33,854 bases of DNA from JAHDCE01 sp051275765 (GTDB lineage Bacteria > Bacteroidota > Bacteroidia > Chitinophagales > Saprospiraceae): contig JBNMOV010000003.1 of NCBI GenBank assembly GCA_051275765.1, positions 1 through 33,854 on the forward strand, given 5' to 3'. The notes under the pieces are model-generated. The model did no database searches. It worked only from the letters and a program-made list of their open reading frames with translations, and had not been told where the DNA came from. The position numbers and the translations under genes are program-made. Below are positions 24,070-32,495 of this stretch, piece by piece. Numbering within the stretch: position 1 is the stretch's first letter; the number at the start of each line of letters is the position of its first letter.

Positions 24070-26520
24070 ATGAATAATTCATTTTATTTACCCAATTTAT
24101 GCAGCACTAAGAATAAAGCAATCATTGTAGGATTGTTTTTCTCTATGTTAGCTGCTTTACCTGCTTTTGCACAACCTATAGTAGTAGCACCAACTCCTAC
24201 TTGTCCATCTGCAGATGTTATTTCCATGTTTAGCGAAGCTTATACAGATGTAGTTGTAGATACATGGTTGACAGGATGGTCTTCTGCAACAAATGGAGCG
24301 ATTGTTCTTGTTGCTGGTGATGAGACAAGACTATATGAAAATGTAGACTTTCTTGGAATAGAAACAGTTGCTAATCAGATTGATGCTTCTGGAATGACTG
24401 ACTTTAATATTGATGTTTGGACACCAAACATGACTACTTTTAGAGTAAAACTAGTCAACTTTGGCCCAGGCGGAAATTCAGAAAGTGAAATAGCTTTCAC
24501 GCCAACGCTATCTGGATGGAATACATTTACTATTCCTATGGGAGATTTTACAGGACTTACTAATGGTACTGCTAATATTGGCCAATTGATTCTTTCTGGT
24601 CTTCCAGTTGGAGCAGGAACTGTATACATTGATAATGTATATTTCTCTGCTTGTGGAACTATTGTTGATCCACCAGTAGACGCAGAACCTACAGTAGCTG
24701 CACCAACTCCTACTTGTCCATCTGCAGATGTTATTTCCATGTTCAGTGAAGCTTATACAGATGTAGTAGTGGATACATGGTTGACAGGATGGTCTAATTC
24801 AACGAATGGAGCTATTGTTTCTATTGCTGGTAATGATACAAGACTATATGAAAATGTAGACTTTTTGGGAATAGAAACAGTTGTGAATCAAATCGATGCT
24901 TCTGGAATGGATAACTTTAATATTGATGTTTGGACACCAAACATGACTACATTTAGAGTGAAATTAGTCAATTTTGGCCCAGGCGGAAATACAGAACATG
25001 AGATAGCTTTTACACCGACTTTAGAAGGATGGAATACGTTTACTATTCCTATGGCGGACTTTATAGGACTTACTAATGGTACTGCTAATATTGGCCAATT
25101 GATTCTTTCTGGTCTTCCTACTTCAGGAGGAACTTTGTACATTGATAATGTGTATTTCTCGACTTGTGCAGGAGCTCTACCTACAGAACCTACAGTAGCT
25201 GCACCAACTCCTGAGTGTGCTACTGGAGATGTAATTTCTATGTTCAGTGATGCATTTACAGATGTGGTTGTTGACACATGGTTGACAGGATGGTCCAATT
25301 CAACGAATAGTGCGATTACTCCTATTGCTGGTGATGATACCAGACTATATGAAAATGTAGACTTTTTTGGAATAGAAACGGTTGTTAATCCAATCGATGC
25401 TTCTGGGATGACTCACTTTAATATTGATATTTGGACTCCAGATATGACTACTTTTAGAGTAAAATTAGTCGATTTTGACGCAGGAGGAACTACAGAAGGT
25501 GAGATAGCTTTCACACCAACACTAGCTGGATGGAATACTTATTCTATTCCTATGGCAGACTTTGCTAACCCAGCATTGGTAAGTGGACCTACATTGAATA
25601 ATACTTCTACTATTTCCCAATTGATTCTTTCTGGACTTCCTACTGGAGGAGGAACTTTATATATTGATAATGTATATTTCTCTGGGGATTGTGCTGCTGT
25701 AGTTGCTTCTTGTGATGCTCCTGCTAATATTGGAGTTGAAGTAACTGGTCCTACTAGTGCATTGTTTACTTGGGACATGGTTCCTGGTGCTACACTTTAC
25801 CAAGTGAAGTACAGAGTAAGAGGTACTTCTGCATGGTCTAAGTTTGCTACTGCTATTACTCAACGTAATCTTACTTCCCTTACAGGAAATAAGAACTACC
25901 AGTATAAAGTACGTGCATTTTGTGCAGAAGGAGTATGGTCTGATTATTCAGAAACAGGAATGTTCTCTTCTTTCTACACAAGTAATTGTGAAGCACCAAC
26001 TGGTGTAGCAACTGTTACTTTGGATAATACAAGTTTCAAGGTAAGATGGGATGCTTCTGGAGAAGTAAAAGGTAAGATTCGTTATCGTGAAGTAGGTACA
26101 ACTACTTGGTTGACTAAGAACAGTCTTTCTGGTAACAACTATATATATGTAACAGGTTTGACTGCTGATGCTGATTACGAATATAGAGTAAGAATGAATT
26201 GTAATGATGACGAATGGTCTGCTTACAATACATTGTATTTCCATAACCTTGGTACTTTGGAAGGAAGAATGTCTCAAGAATTGACAGGAGTTCGTTTATA
26301 TCCTAATCCAGCAAGTGATGTATTGAATATCACTTATGACAATGAATTGGGTACAGAGGTTACTATCGAAGTGTTTGATATGTTAGGAAGAGCTATGATT
26401 AGCGAAATTTCTAATGATAGTCAAATCGCATTGAATGTTAACCAATTGAATGGAGGTAGCTATGTTATTTCTATCATTGCAGATGGTAAGCAATCTATAC
26501 AAAAGTTTGTGAAGAAATAA
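24070..26520 (+). CDS. T9SS-secreted protein with three tandem binding modules and two Fn3 domains
   Basis: The protein has 816 residues, with a signal peptide (about 1-35, ending PAFAQ). Three copies of a module of about 160 residues follow at about 37-194, 208-365 and 375-541, each starting PTPxC...DVISMFSEA, with DVVVDTWLTGWS, DASGM...FNIDVWTPNMTTFRVKLV and LYIDNVYFS. This module is found beside GH16 and other glycosidases in Bacteroidota and is likely sugar-binding, but no catalytic domain exists here. Two Fn3 domains (547-632 and 639-725) and a type A T9SS domain (YPNPASDVLNITYD, then GGSYVISIIADGKQSIQKFVKK) follow. It is probably a surface glycan-binding protein or adhesin. It is followed by strong terminators and is alone in its unit. 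Confidence 0.85.
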   Translation: MNNSFYLPNLCSTKNKAIIVGLFFSMLAALPAFAQPIVVAPTPTCPSADVISMFSEAYTDVVVDTWLTGWSSATNGAIVLVAGDETRLYENVDFLGIETVANQIDASGMTDFNIDVWTPNMTTFRVKLVNFGPGGNSESEIAFTPTLSGWNTFTIPMGDFTGLTNGTANIGQLILSGLPVGAGTVYIDNVYFSACGTIVDPPVDAEPTVAAPTPTCPSADVISMFSEAYTDVVVDTWLTGWSNSTNGAIVSIAGNDTRLYENVDFLGIETVVNQIDASGMDNFNIDVWTPNMTTFRVKLVNFGPGGNTEHEIAFTPTLEGWNTFTIPMADFIGLTNGTANIGQLILSGLPTSGGTLYIDNVYFSTCAGALPTEPTVAAPTPECATGDVISMFSDAFTDVVVDTWLTGWSNSTNSAITPIAGDDTRLYENVDFFGIETVVNPIDASGMTHFNIDIWTPDMTTFRVKLVDFDAGGTTEGEIAFTPTLAGWNTYSIPMADFANPALVSGPTLNNTSTISQLILSGLPTGGGTLYIDNVYFSGDCAAVVASCDAPANIGVEVTGPTSALFTWDMVPGATLYQVKYRVRGTSAWSKFATAITQRNLTSLTGNKNYQYKVRAFCAEGVWSDYSETGMFSSFYTSNCEAPTGVATVTLDNTSFKVRWDASGEVKGKIRYREVGTTTWLTKNSLSGNNYIYVTGLTADADYEYRVRMNCNDDEWSAYNTLYFHNLGTLEGRMSQELTGVRLYPNPASDVLNITYDNELGTEVTIEVFDMLGRAMISEISNDSQIALNVNQLNGGSYVISIIADGKQSIQKFVKK
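24178..25692 (+). repeat. Three tandem repeats inside the T9SS gene
   Basis: Repeat units at 24178-24651, 24691-25164 and 25192-25692 code the three modules. Units 1 and 2 are near identical even at the DNA level over long stretches, while unit 3 is more diverged and has an insertion (NPALVSGPTLNNTST), so the 1/2 duplication is the most recent. Confidence 0.75.
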
Positions 26521-26527
26521 TAACTAG

Positions 26528-26616
26528 ACTTATTTGACGACTCATTTATGAGTAATCGAATAAGTTTAAATATATTTATCATGGAGGTGTAGCGAAAGCT
26601 GCACCTCTTTTTTTTT
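26528..26616 (+). terminator. Tandem hairpins with T9 tail
   Basis: The first hairpin (26528-26545 with 26548-26565, two mismatches) starts 8 bp past the stop. The second is GAGGTGTAGC-GAAA-GCTGCACCTC (26584-26607), a GNRA-loop stem followed by nine T (26608-26616). It is a strong intrinsic terminator for the triple-repeat gene. Confidence 0.88.
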
Positions 26617-26627
26617 GGAAAATTTAA

Positions 26628-26672
26628 GAATTAAAAAGCCCTCACTATAAAATAGTGAGGGCTTTTTAATTC
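26628..26672. terminator. Bidirectional 21-bp terminator hairpin
   Basis: A perfect 21-bp stem (26628-26648 with 26652-26672), with GCCCTCACTAT core and flanking A/T runs, lies between convergent genes and works in both directions. The acyl-CoA dehydrogenase stop is at 26697. Confidence 0.85.
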
Positions 26673-26696
26673 TTATAATGAAATGCGTAATAATGT

Positions 26697-27926
26697 CTAT
26701 TGAAAAGCATTGAAACCAGTAACATCCATTCCTGTTATTAATAAATGAATATCGTGTGTTCCTTCATAGGTCAAAACCGTTTCAAGATTCATCATGTGCC
26801 TCATGCAAGGATATTCATTGGTAATACCCATTCCTCCATGTATCTGGCGAGCTTCTCTTGCGATTTCTAATGCTATAAGAACATTGTTCCTTTTAGCCAT
26901 AGAAACCTGTGCAGGAGTAACTTTTCCTTGATTCATCAAAGTACCTAGTCTCCATACTAAAAGCTGACCTTTAGTAATTTCTGTAATCATTTCAGCCAGT
27001 TTCTTCTGTGTTAATTGGAAACCTCCGATAGGTCTTCCAAACTGAACTCTTTCCTGAGAATATCTCAATGCAGAATCATAACAATCCATTGCAGCACCTA
27101 ATGCTCCCCATGCGATTCCGTATCTAGCTTTAGTCAAACAAGATAATGGTCCTTTTAATCCTTTGATATCTGGGAATACATTTTCTTTAGGAACTCTTAC
27201 ATCTTCAAATACCAGTTCGCCAGTAATAGAAGCACGCAAAGACCATTTTCCATGTATTTCTGGAGTAGTGAAACCTTTAGTTCCTGTTTCTACCACCATT
27301 CCTCTAATCTTACCACTTTCATCCTTTGCCCAAACTACAGCAAGATCTGCTACAGGAGAATTAGTGATCCACATTTTAGCACCATTTAAGATATAACAAT
27401 CTCCATCATCCTTGATGTTGGTTACCATTCCGTTAGGATTAGAACCATGATCTGGCTCTGTCAAACCAAAACAACCAATCAAATCACCTGAACCTAATTT
27501 AGGCAGCCATTTCATTTTTTGCTCCTCAGAAGCATATCTATAGATAGGATACATCACCAATGAACCTTGGACAGAAGCCATAGAACGAATTCCAGAATCT
27601 CCTCTTTCCAATTCTTGCATGATGATACCATAAGCAATATCATCCATTCCTCCTCCACCATATTTGGTAGGTATGCTAGGTCCATAAGCTCCTATATCGC
27701 CTAATTCTTTGAAAAGGTGCGTAGGACAAACTGAGCGATTAGCACAATCTTCTATGATAGGAGATACGGATTGCTTTACCCAATCCCTAACTGCATCTCT
27801 AGCTATTTTATGCTCATCTGTCAATAAATCATCCACACCATAGTAATCATGGTTTTGGAATTGATCTGTTTTATTTGATATATTGAAGTCGTTTAATCGA
27901 CTTACTCCATTCGGAAAATTACCCAT
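26697..27926 (-). CDS. gcdH: Glutaryl-CoA dehydrogenase
   Basis: The protein has 409 residues, the length of this acyl-CoA dehydrogenase subgroup, and matches human GCDH closely over the whole chain. Conserved pieces include RSMASVQGSLVMYPIY (Arg114 and Ser118, corresponding to human Arg94 and Ser98 that bind the glutaryl carboxylate), CFGLTEPDHGSNP and WITNSPVADLAVVWA for FAD binding, RYGIAWGALGAA, and YEGTHDIHLLI with catalytic Glu388. It oxidatively decarboxylates glutaryl-CoA to crotonyl-CoA in lysine and tryptophan breakdown, in the cytoplasm, with electrons to ETF. A promoter box 186 bp upstream and a terminator below make it monocistronic. Confidence 0.93.
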   Translation of the reverse strand: MGNFPNGVSRLNDFNISNKTDQFQNHDYYGVDDLLTDEHKIARDAVRDWVKQSVSPIIEDCANRSVCPTHLFKELGDIGAYGPSIPTKYGGGGMDDIAYGIIMQELERGDSGIRSMASVQGSLVMYPIYRYASEEQKMKWLPKLGSGDLIGCFGLTEPDHGSNPNGMVTNIKDDGDCYILNGAKMWITNSPVADLAVVWAKDESGKIRGMVVETGTKGFTTPEIHGKWSLRASITGELVFEDVRVPKENVFPDIKGLKGPLSCLTKARYGIAWGALGAAMDCYDSALRYSQERVQFGRPIGGFQLTQKKLAEMITEITKGQLLVWRLGTLMNQGKVTPAQVSMAKRNNVLIALEIAREARQIHGGMGITNEYPCMRHMMNLETVLTYEGTHDIHLLITGMDVTGFNAFQ

Positions 27927-27956
27927 TATAATCTGGTTTATAGTAAATAGATTTTA

Positions 27957-28099
27957 AGATGTTGAGATTTTAAGATGCTAACTGTTACGCAGCAACATTT
28001 TAATTATTTGAGAAGATAAATTTTACATAATAATTTTGGTAAAGGGCTAATAATCTATACCGAATCTCAATATCTAATTATCTTAAAATCTCTACATCT
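27957..28099. repeat. Inverted repeat E6 in the gcdH leader
   Basis: 27957-27976 pairs with 28080-28099 with one mismatch (core GAGATTTTAAGAT, 27964-27976, against 28080-28092). The left side carries two direct copies of GATTTTAAGATG, period about 16. The element lies between the gcdH promoter box and start codon, so it would be in the mRNA leader. Confidence 0.6.
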
Positions 28100-28111
28100 A
28101 ACTTAGCGATG

Positions 28112-28119
28112 CAAAGCTA
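28112..28119 (-). promoter_or_regulatory. Promoter box for gcdH
   Basis: Read on the minus strand, TAGCTTTG (followed by CATC) matches TAnnTTTG. The leader would be about 180 nt and include repeat E6. Confidence 0.5.
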
Positions 28120-28166
28120 CTAAAAAGTACATTGTTTTGCTTGAGTTTTTGTCATAGGAATATCAA

Positions 28167-28199
28167 AAAAGCGGTTTGGAAATATTCCAAACCGCTTTT
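28167..28199 (-). terminator. Intrinsic terminator of fabH
   Basis: A 15-bp perfect stem (28167-28181 with 28185-28199, core GCGGTTTGGAA) has a 3-base loop and a T run on the minus strand, 20 bp after the fabH stop. Confidence 0.85.
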
Positions 28200-28219
28200 G
28201 TATTGATAAATTGAAGAGA

Positions 28220-29272
28220 CTACCAACGAATAAGTGCTGAACCCCAAGTAAATCCACTACCAAATGCAGCTAGACAAACTAAATCGCCTTCTTTTATCTT
28301 TCCTGCTTCTATGGCTTCAGTCATAGCAATTGGAATAGATGCTGCTGTTGTATTTCCGTATTTATGGATATTATTCCATACTTTATCGTCTGGTAATTTT
28401 AGTTTCTTTTGTACGAATTGGCTAATTCTTAAATTAGCCTGATGAGGAATTAACATATCTATATCTTCTGTAGTATATCCTGTAGCATCGAGTGCTTCAT
28501 GAATAACTTCAGGGAACTTGGTTACTGCGAATTTGAATACAGCAGGTCCATTCATATTAGGATAAGTCAATTTGTTATCCAACATATGCTGAGTAAGGAA
28601 CATTCCTCCGAATTTATTTTCATCAGGATAGCCAAAGCCCTTTTTACCTAGCCATTTTCCACCATGAGCACCAGGGTTGAGATAAGCCAATTGTTCTGCG
28701 AAAGTACCATCTGCATGAAGATGTGTAGTTAAGATTCCTTTTCCTTCCTCTGTAGTAGGTTGTATGATGGCTGCTCCTGCTCCATCTCCAAAAATAACGG
28801 TTACATTTCTGCCTTCAGTAGAAAAATCCAATCCAGAGGAATGGAATTCTGAACCTACCAAAAGTATGTTCTTATACATTCCAGTCTTCACGAACTGATC
28901 CGCTATGGAAAGACCATATATAAAACCAGAACACTGGTTTCTAATATCTAATGCTCCTATACCTGGAATACCTAGTTCTCTTTGTAATAATACACCACAG
29001 CCTGGGAAATAATAATCTGGGCTCAATGTAGCAAATATGATGAAATCTATATCCTTTGCAGTGATCCCTGCTTTTTCGATCGCTTTTTTAGAAGCTTCTA
29101 CTGCCATTGTAGTAGCGGTTTCTTCGTGCTTTTTTCCGTACCTTCTTTCTTTTATCCCAGTACGATCCTGAATCCACTCATCACTAGTATCCATATACTC
29201 GCAGAGGTCATCATTGGTTACTACTCTTTCTGGGACATAGAAACCCATTCCTGCTATTTTTGAATTGAACAT
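28220..29272 (-). CDS. fabH: 3-oxoacyl-ACP synthase III (FabH-type)
   Basis: The protein has 350 residues, slightly longer than the usual 320 for FabH. The Cys-His-Asn triad is Cys114 in IRNQCSGFIYG, His277 in LIPHQANLRI and Asn307 in YGNTTAASIP. The N-terminal signature TSDEWIQDRTGIKERR and the C-terminal GSGFTWGSALIRW are intact. An insertion around 200-232 (GAHGGKWLGKKGFGYPDENK) accounts for the extra length and occurs in a Bacteroidota subgroup. It condenses an acyl-CoA primer with malonyl-ACP to start fatty acid synthesis; no acpP, rpmF or plsX is next to it, so a specialised KAS III (for branched primers or a secondary lipid) cannot be excluded. Confidence 0.9.
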   Translation of the reverse strand: MFNSKIAGMGFYVPERVVTNDDLCEYMDTSDEWIQDRTGIKERRYGKKHEETATTMAVEASKKAIEKAGITAKDIDFIIFATLSPDYYFPGCGVLLQRELGIPGIGALDIRNQCSGFIYGLSIADQFVKTGMYKNILLVGSEFHSSGLDFSTEGRNVTVIFGDGAGAAIIQPTTEEGKGILTTHLHADGTFAEQLAYLNPGAHGGKWLGKKGFGYPDENKFGGMFLTQHMLDNKLTYPNMNGPAVFKFAVTKFPEVIHEALDATGYTTEDIDMLIPHQANLRISQFVQKKLKLPDDKVWNNIHKYGNTTAASIPIAMTEAIEAGKIKEGDLVCLAAFGSGFTWGSALIRW

Positions 29273-29351
29273 TTACTCAGTTTTATCCAGTTAAGGGCTT
29301 GTTATTTATATTAAAAACCAATATTTAAACAAGTTCTAAAATTTAGAAGTG

Positions 29352-29359
29352 CAAATTTA
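29352..29359 (-). promoter_or_regulatory. Promoter box for fabH
   Basis: Read on the minus strand, TAAATTTG (followed by CACTTC) matches TAnnTTTG; the leader is about 75 nt. No upstream TTG at standard spacing. Confidence 0.4.
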
Positions 29360-29479
29360 AGAAAAGTCATTGACATAATACTAAAAATACGATGTATAAC
29401 AGATTAAATTTGGTAGCAATATTGTTAGCGAATTTTCGCAATTATATGCTTGTGTTACACTTACTTATATGCTATAATC

Positions 29480-30664
29480 TTATGGAGCAAAGTTGGTTAA
29501 TCCTTCAAATAACCATTTTGCTAAGACTTCTCGATTGCTCTCTAATACAAATCTTTTTTGATCATTGGGGTTACGAATATTTCCTAGTTCTATATAAACG
29601 GACGTTGGTTTTGTTTCTCTAAGCATATGCAAGTCCCTAGAGGAAACCGTTCCAGTGTATGTTCCGCTTTTACGATGGACAGCATATTTATCCTTTAATT
29701 TTTTTTGCATTTTTTTTGCTAGCTTCCTGCCTTCATCACTATGTTTATAATAGTAGAAAAAGACATCCGTATCATATTTCTTTCCTCTGGAATCTATATG
29801 GATAGAAATCATGCGTTGCTTTTTAGTACCAGATTTTCGATGAGCTTCATACAGTTTATTAATTGCATTGGAACGCTGTTTTAATCTTGGTTTTTGGCTA
29901 TGAAACATTTTTTGCCCTTTCCAAGTAGTTTCGTCCTTATCGCATTTTAGTATCTTTTCTGATCTGATGCCATCATTCTCATCCCTAGTAATCATATAGG
30001 CTACAGCTCCATGCTGTATCAGTTTTCTACATAATCTGAGTGAAACATCATAAGCATACTCGTCTTCGCAGAGCATACTGCCTGCATAAGTTCCAGTAGC
30101 ACCAGAATCGGGTCCACCATGACCTCCTACGATATAATAAACGTGTCCATTCAGCTTACTGGATAAGAGTGGAGTATAAGCGTGTTTTTCTCCAAAAATG
30201 GGAAAATTTCTCACCTTTTCGGGCTTTACTTCCTTGATGTCTATTTCTTCATCACCATTGCAATATAATTCACTATAAGGGACCCATAAAATTTTCTTGC
30301 CCTTATTGAACATGGTGGGTTTTACTTTATCGTCGAATAGTTTTTTATTTAAATCTCTTATCCTTACTGCTTTGTTCCAATTATTATCCCCTATGGTAGA
30401 ACGAATGGATTTACTGTCGTATTCATAAATAAATAAGGGTAATTTATACGTCTTACTGGTATAAATGATGGACTTTTTGGTGAGTTTATTAATGTTGTAG
30501 AATTGTTTCTTATCACATTTATTCTCTAATAAGCCATATCTTCTAAGGATAGACATAATGCCATCCCCGCTTTTGGGCTGTATGGTAATATAGCTAGGTT
30601 CGTCTACTGCAAATAACAATATCGAAAAGAATAATGCGAAAGTAGTTGTAATAATTTTCTTCAT
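29480..30664 (-). CDS. N-acetylmuramoyl-L-alanine amidase (Amidase_3)
   Basis: The protein has 394 residues. A signal peptide (1-19) is followed by an N-terminal region (about 22-130) with LysM-like repeats (GDGIMSILRRYGL, FYNINKLTKKSIIYTSKTYKLP). The Amidase_3 domain starts near 173 with IVGGHGGPDSGATG (His182), then CEDEYAYD (Glu202), ISIHIDS (His289) as zinc ligands, and VYIELGNIRNPNDQKRF (Glu359) as catalytic acid. It cleaves the bond between MurNAc and L-alanine in peptidoglycan during cell separation or recycling, in the periplasm. It is transcribed divergently from the glycosidase gene. The motif is GGHGG where most have DPGHGG, with the His kept. Confidence 0.9.
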   Translation of the reverse strand: MKKIITTTFALFFSILLFAVDEPSYITIQPKSGDGIMSILRRYGLLENKCDKKQFYNINKLTKKSIIYTSKTYKLPLFIYEYDSKSIRSTIGDNNWNKAVRIRDLNKKLFDDKVKPTMFNKGKKILWVPYSELYCNGDEEIDIKEVKPEKVRNFPIFGEKHAYTPLLSSKLNGHVYYIVGGHGGPDSGATGTYAGSMLCEDEYAYDVSLRLCRKLIQHGAVAYMITRDENDGIRSEKILKCDKDETTWKGQKMFHSQKPRLKQRSNAINKLYEAHRKSGTKKQRMISIHIDSRGKKYDTDVFFYYYKHSDEGRKLAKKMQKKLKDKYAVHRKSGTYTGTVSSRDLHMLRETKPTSVYIELGNIRNPNDQKRFVLESNREVLAKWLFEGLTNFAP

Positions 30665-30724
30665 AGTATGAATGGAATCTGTTTTATTAAAACTCCATGA
30701 CTAATGGATAACAGTTCTTTGGTA

Positions 30725-30732
30725 CAAAAATA
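30725..30732 (-). promoter_or_regulatory. Promoter box for the amidase
   Basis: On the minus strand TATTTTTG matches TAnnTTTG, 61 bp upstream of the ATG at 30664. No well-spaced TTG is seen, so support is weak. Confidence 0.35.
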
Positions 30733-30796
30733 TTATATCATAGGAATATTTTTTAGTTATTAGCCAATAAATTTAACTTTATGTTTTAAAAACCAA

Positions 30797-30804
30797 TAGT
30801 TTTG
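30797..30804 (+). promoter_or_regulatory. Promoter box of the phosphodiester glycosidase gene
   Basis: TAGTTTTG matches TAnnTTTG and sits between AACCAA (30791-30796) and TTGGTT (30802-30807), a small dyad. With the ATG at 30820 the leader is about 10 nt. This favours the ATG over an in-frame TTG at 30802 that lies in the box itself. Confidence 0.45.
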
Positions 30805-30819
30805 GTTCAAATTCTAGTT

Positions 30820-31602
30820 ATGATTCGCTTTCTTGTTCTGATTATCTTTATGAGTATTCTGTCTTTTGGTTGCAAAACCAAAGTTATTGAACATGTAGAA
30901 AATAATGAACCTCTTTTTAAGGTGGAAAAAATAGAATATAAAGGTATTCCTTTTAGCATATGTACCATGAATCCAGACACAGTGAACTTAAAGATGTCGA
31001 GTTATATGGAAAATGGCATATTAAGAATTAAGGAATTAGATGATTCTTTGCAGAAAGAAAAGAAGCAATTGCTTTTTGCAACGAATGGTGGCATTTTTAG
31101 TAAAGAATATATTCCTGGTGGTTTTTTTGCCAATAATGATACCTTATTACATGCTTTAAATGAAAGAGAAGGAGCTGGAAATTTCCATTTGCTACCCAAT
31201 GGTATTTTTTATTTAAGAAATAATAGGAAAGCAGGTGTAGCAGAAACGCAAGAGTTTAAAGATTTGGACTTGAAAGATATTCATTTAGGTGTACAATCTG
31301 GCCCTATGTTAGTGATTAATGATGAAATACATCCTGCCTTTAGAGATGGTTCTGAAAATGTTCACATTAGGAATGGAGTAGGAGTGGATAATAATGGCAA
31401 TATCGTATTTGTCATTTCTAAAAAAAAGACGAATCTGTTTACCTTCGCATCTTTATATAAGGAAAGATTACAATGTAAAAATGCTCTTTACTTAGATGGC
31501 TTTATTTCAGAAATGTATCTGAAGGATCTAAGTAAAGAGCATGAAATTAATCGAAGGTTTGCTACGATTTTCTATTTGGAGGATGATTTAATATTAAAAT
31601 AA
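30820..31602 (+). CDS. Phosphodiester glycosidase (NAGPA/DUF2233) lipoprotein
   Basis: The start is the ATG 30820-30822. The 260-residue product has a lipoprotein signal MIRFLVLIIFMSILSFGC with a lipobox ending LSFGC (Cys18). The domain then shows LLFATNGGIFSKEYIPGGFF, LGVQSGPMLVINDEIHP, IRNGVGVDNNGNIVFVIS and CKNALYLDGFISEMYL, the hallmarks of the family of human uncovering enzyme and bacterial DUF2233. Such enzymes cleave phosphodiester alpha-GlcNAc bonds, for example on teichoic-acid-like or phospho-capped glycans; here it is probably anchored to a membrane facing the periplasm. Its stop overlaps the convergent glycosyltransferase stop by 9 bp, with no terminator between. Confidence 0.88.
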   Translation: MIRFLVLIIFMSILSFGCKTKVIEHVENNEPLFKVEKIEYKGIPFSICTMNPDTVNLKMSSYMENGILRIKELDDSLQKEKKQLLFATNGGIFSKEYIPGGFFANNDTLLHALNEREGAGNFHLLPNGIFYLRNNRKAGVAETQEFKDLDLKDIHLGVQSGPMLVINDEIHPAFRDGSENVHIRNGVGVDNNGNIVFVISKKKTNLFTFASLYKERLQCKNALYLDGFISEMYLKDLSKEHEINRRFATIFYLEDDLILK

Positions 31603-32145
31603 TGATCTTCTAAATTCTTTCAATCCCCATCCGAATTTTCTCTCATATTGATCATAAGCTCCTTTTTCTAGTAACTTAAGAACTTCCTGATCGTGATAAA
31701 GCATGTCGATTTTGCCTGTGACTTCTATGATGATTTGTTCGTGTGTGCTACTGTGGAGTAACATTCCGCATGAAACATCGATGTAATCCTGCACTTTGGA
31801 AGTATTCATAGAAATAACAGGTAATCCAAATGAAAAAGCATCTGGAATCACTGCCTTACTATGTTTTCCTGAAGGATGTAATAACAAACTAGAATCCCTC
31901 ATCGCACTGGATTTCTCGTCATTAGATACTCTTTTTAAGATTTTTGCAGGTATTTCATATATTTTGAATAGCGACTCCATCGTTTGGTTATGTCCTTTAT
32001 CATCATCTACCCAATAGAGTATAATTCTTTTTTGGTGCTTAGGAGTTTGTTCATGATAAAAATCAGAAAATGATCTGATTGCTATTTCTATTTCTTTTTC
32101 TAGTAGGTATTCTGCTAATACCATTACTCCGAATTTTTCTAACAT
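31594..32145 (-). CDS. Truncated GT4-type glycosyltransferase (C-terminal half only)
   Basis: This 183-residue frame (ATG 32145; a GTG two codons up is also possible) corresponds to the C-terminal Rossmann domain of GT-B/GT4 enzymes: EKEIEIAIRSF (typically EKGIDIAI), then RDSSLLLHPSG, and KAVIPDAFSFGLPVISMNTSKVQDYI with the usual EA.A.G.PVI element in changed form. The acceptor-binding N-terminal domain (about 170-180 residues) is missing; in frame upstream there is a stop (TGA) within 25 bases. It may be a decayed remnant or a free half-domain. The sequence itself has no internal lesion. Its expression is unlikely to give an active enzyme alone. Confidence 0.7.
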   Translation of the reverse strand: MLEKFGVMVLAEYLLEKEIEIAIRSFSDFYHEQTPKHQKRIILYWVDDDKGHNQTMESLFKIYEIPAKILKRVSNDEKSSAMRDSSLLLHPSGKHSKAVIPDAFSFGLPVISMNTSKVQDYIDVSCGMLLHSSTHEQIIIEVTGKIDMLYHDQEVLKLLEKGAYDQYERKFGWGLKEFRRSLF

Positions 32146-32176
32146 GGTCACGGTGATTTTTAATCTACTAATTCAA

Positions 32177-32204
32177 AATCTATAATATGCGGATATTATA
32201 GATT
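32177..32204. repeat. Perfect 12-bp hairpin upstream of the half glycosyltransferase
   Basis: AATCTATAATAT (32177-32188) pairs with ATATTATAGATT (32193-32204) around GCGG. It lies about 30 bp before the start codon and may be part of the deletion junction. Confidence 0.5.
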
Positions 32205-32407
32205 CGTTATCTGTTAGTGATTAGTCGAAGAATTGTACCAAAAAATGCTTTATTTAAAAATAAAATACTGTATTTGTGACACTTAAAAATGTAATTATTA
32301 TAATAATAGTAAATAAATAGATGGTAACTGACTAATAGTCGTGACGTGAATTTACATTTTAATTTTTATTATTGTTTAAAATATATAACGTGTACTAGCT
32401 ATTTTTA
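32205..32407. other. Non-coding gap, no gene seen
   Basis: AT-rich DNA with a short inverted GATTAGTC/GACTAATA pair (near 32218 and 32331) and nothing coding. No remnant of the missing glycosyltransferase half could be read in any frame by eye. Confidence 0.5.
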
Positions 32408-32456
32408 ACAAATAAATAAGGGAAGTCTGAATTACAGACTTCCCTTATTTATTTGT
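32408..32456 (-). terminator. Terminator of the amidohydrolase gene
   Basis: A perfect 22-bp stem (32408-32429 with 32435-32456) has a 5-base loop and core GGGAAGTCTG/CAGACTTCCC with A/T flanks; it lies 40 bp after the stop on the minus strand. Confidence 0.85.
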
Positions 32457-32495
32457 GTGCTTATTGCTTTTGGACTTAGTAAATATTTGTAACAA

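Noticed and set aside
24375..25298. Antisense frames of 121 and 136 residues in the triple-repeat gene
   Set aside because: They are similar to each other only because the sense repeats are; no gene evidence.
29392..29622. 76-residue plus frame before the end of the amidase
   Set aside because: It overlaps the catalytic C-terminus of the amidase on the other strand and has no family resemblance.
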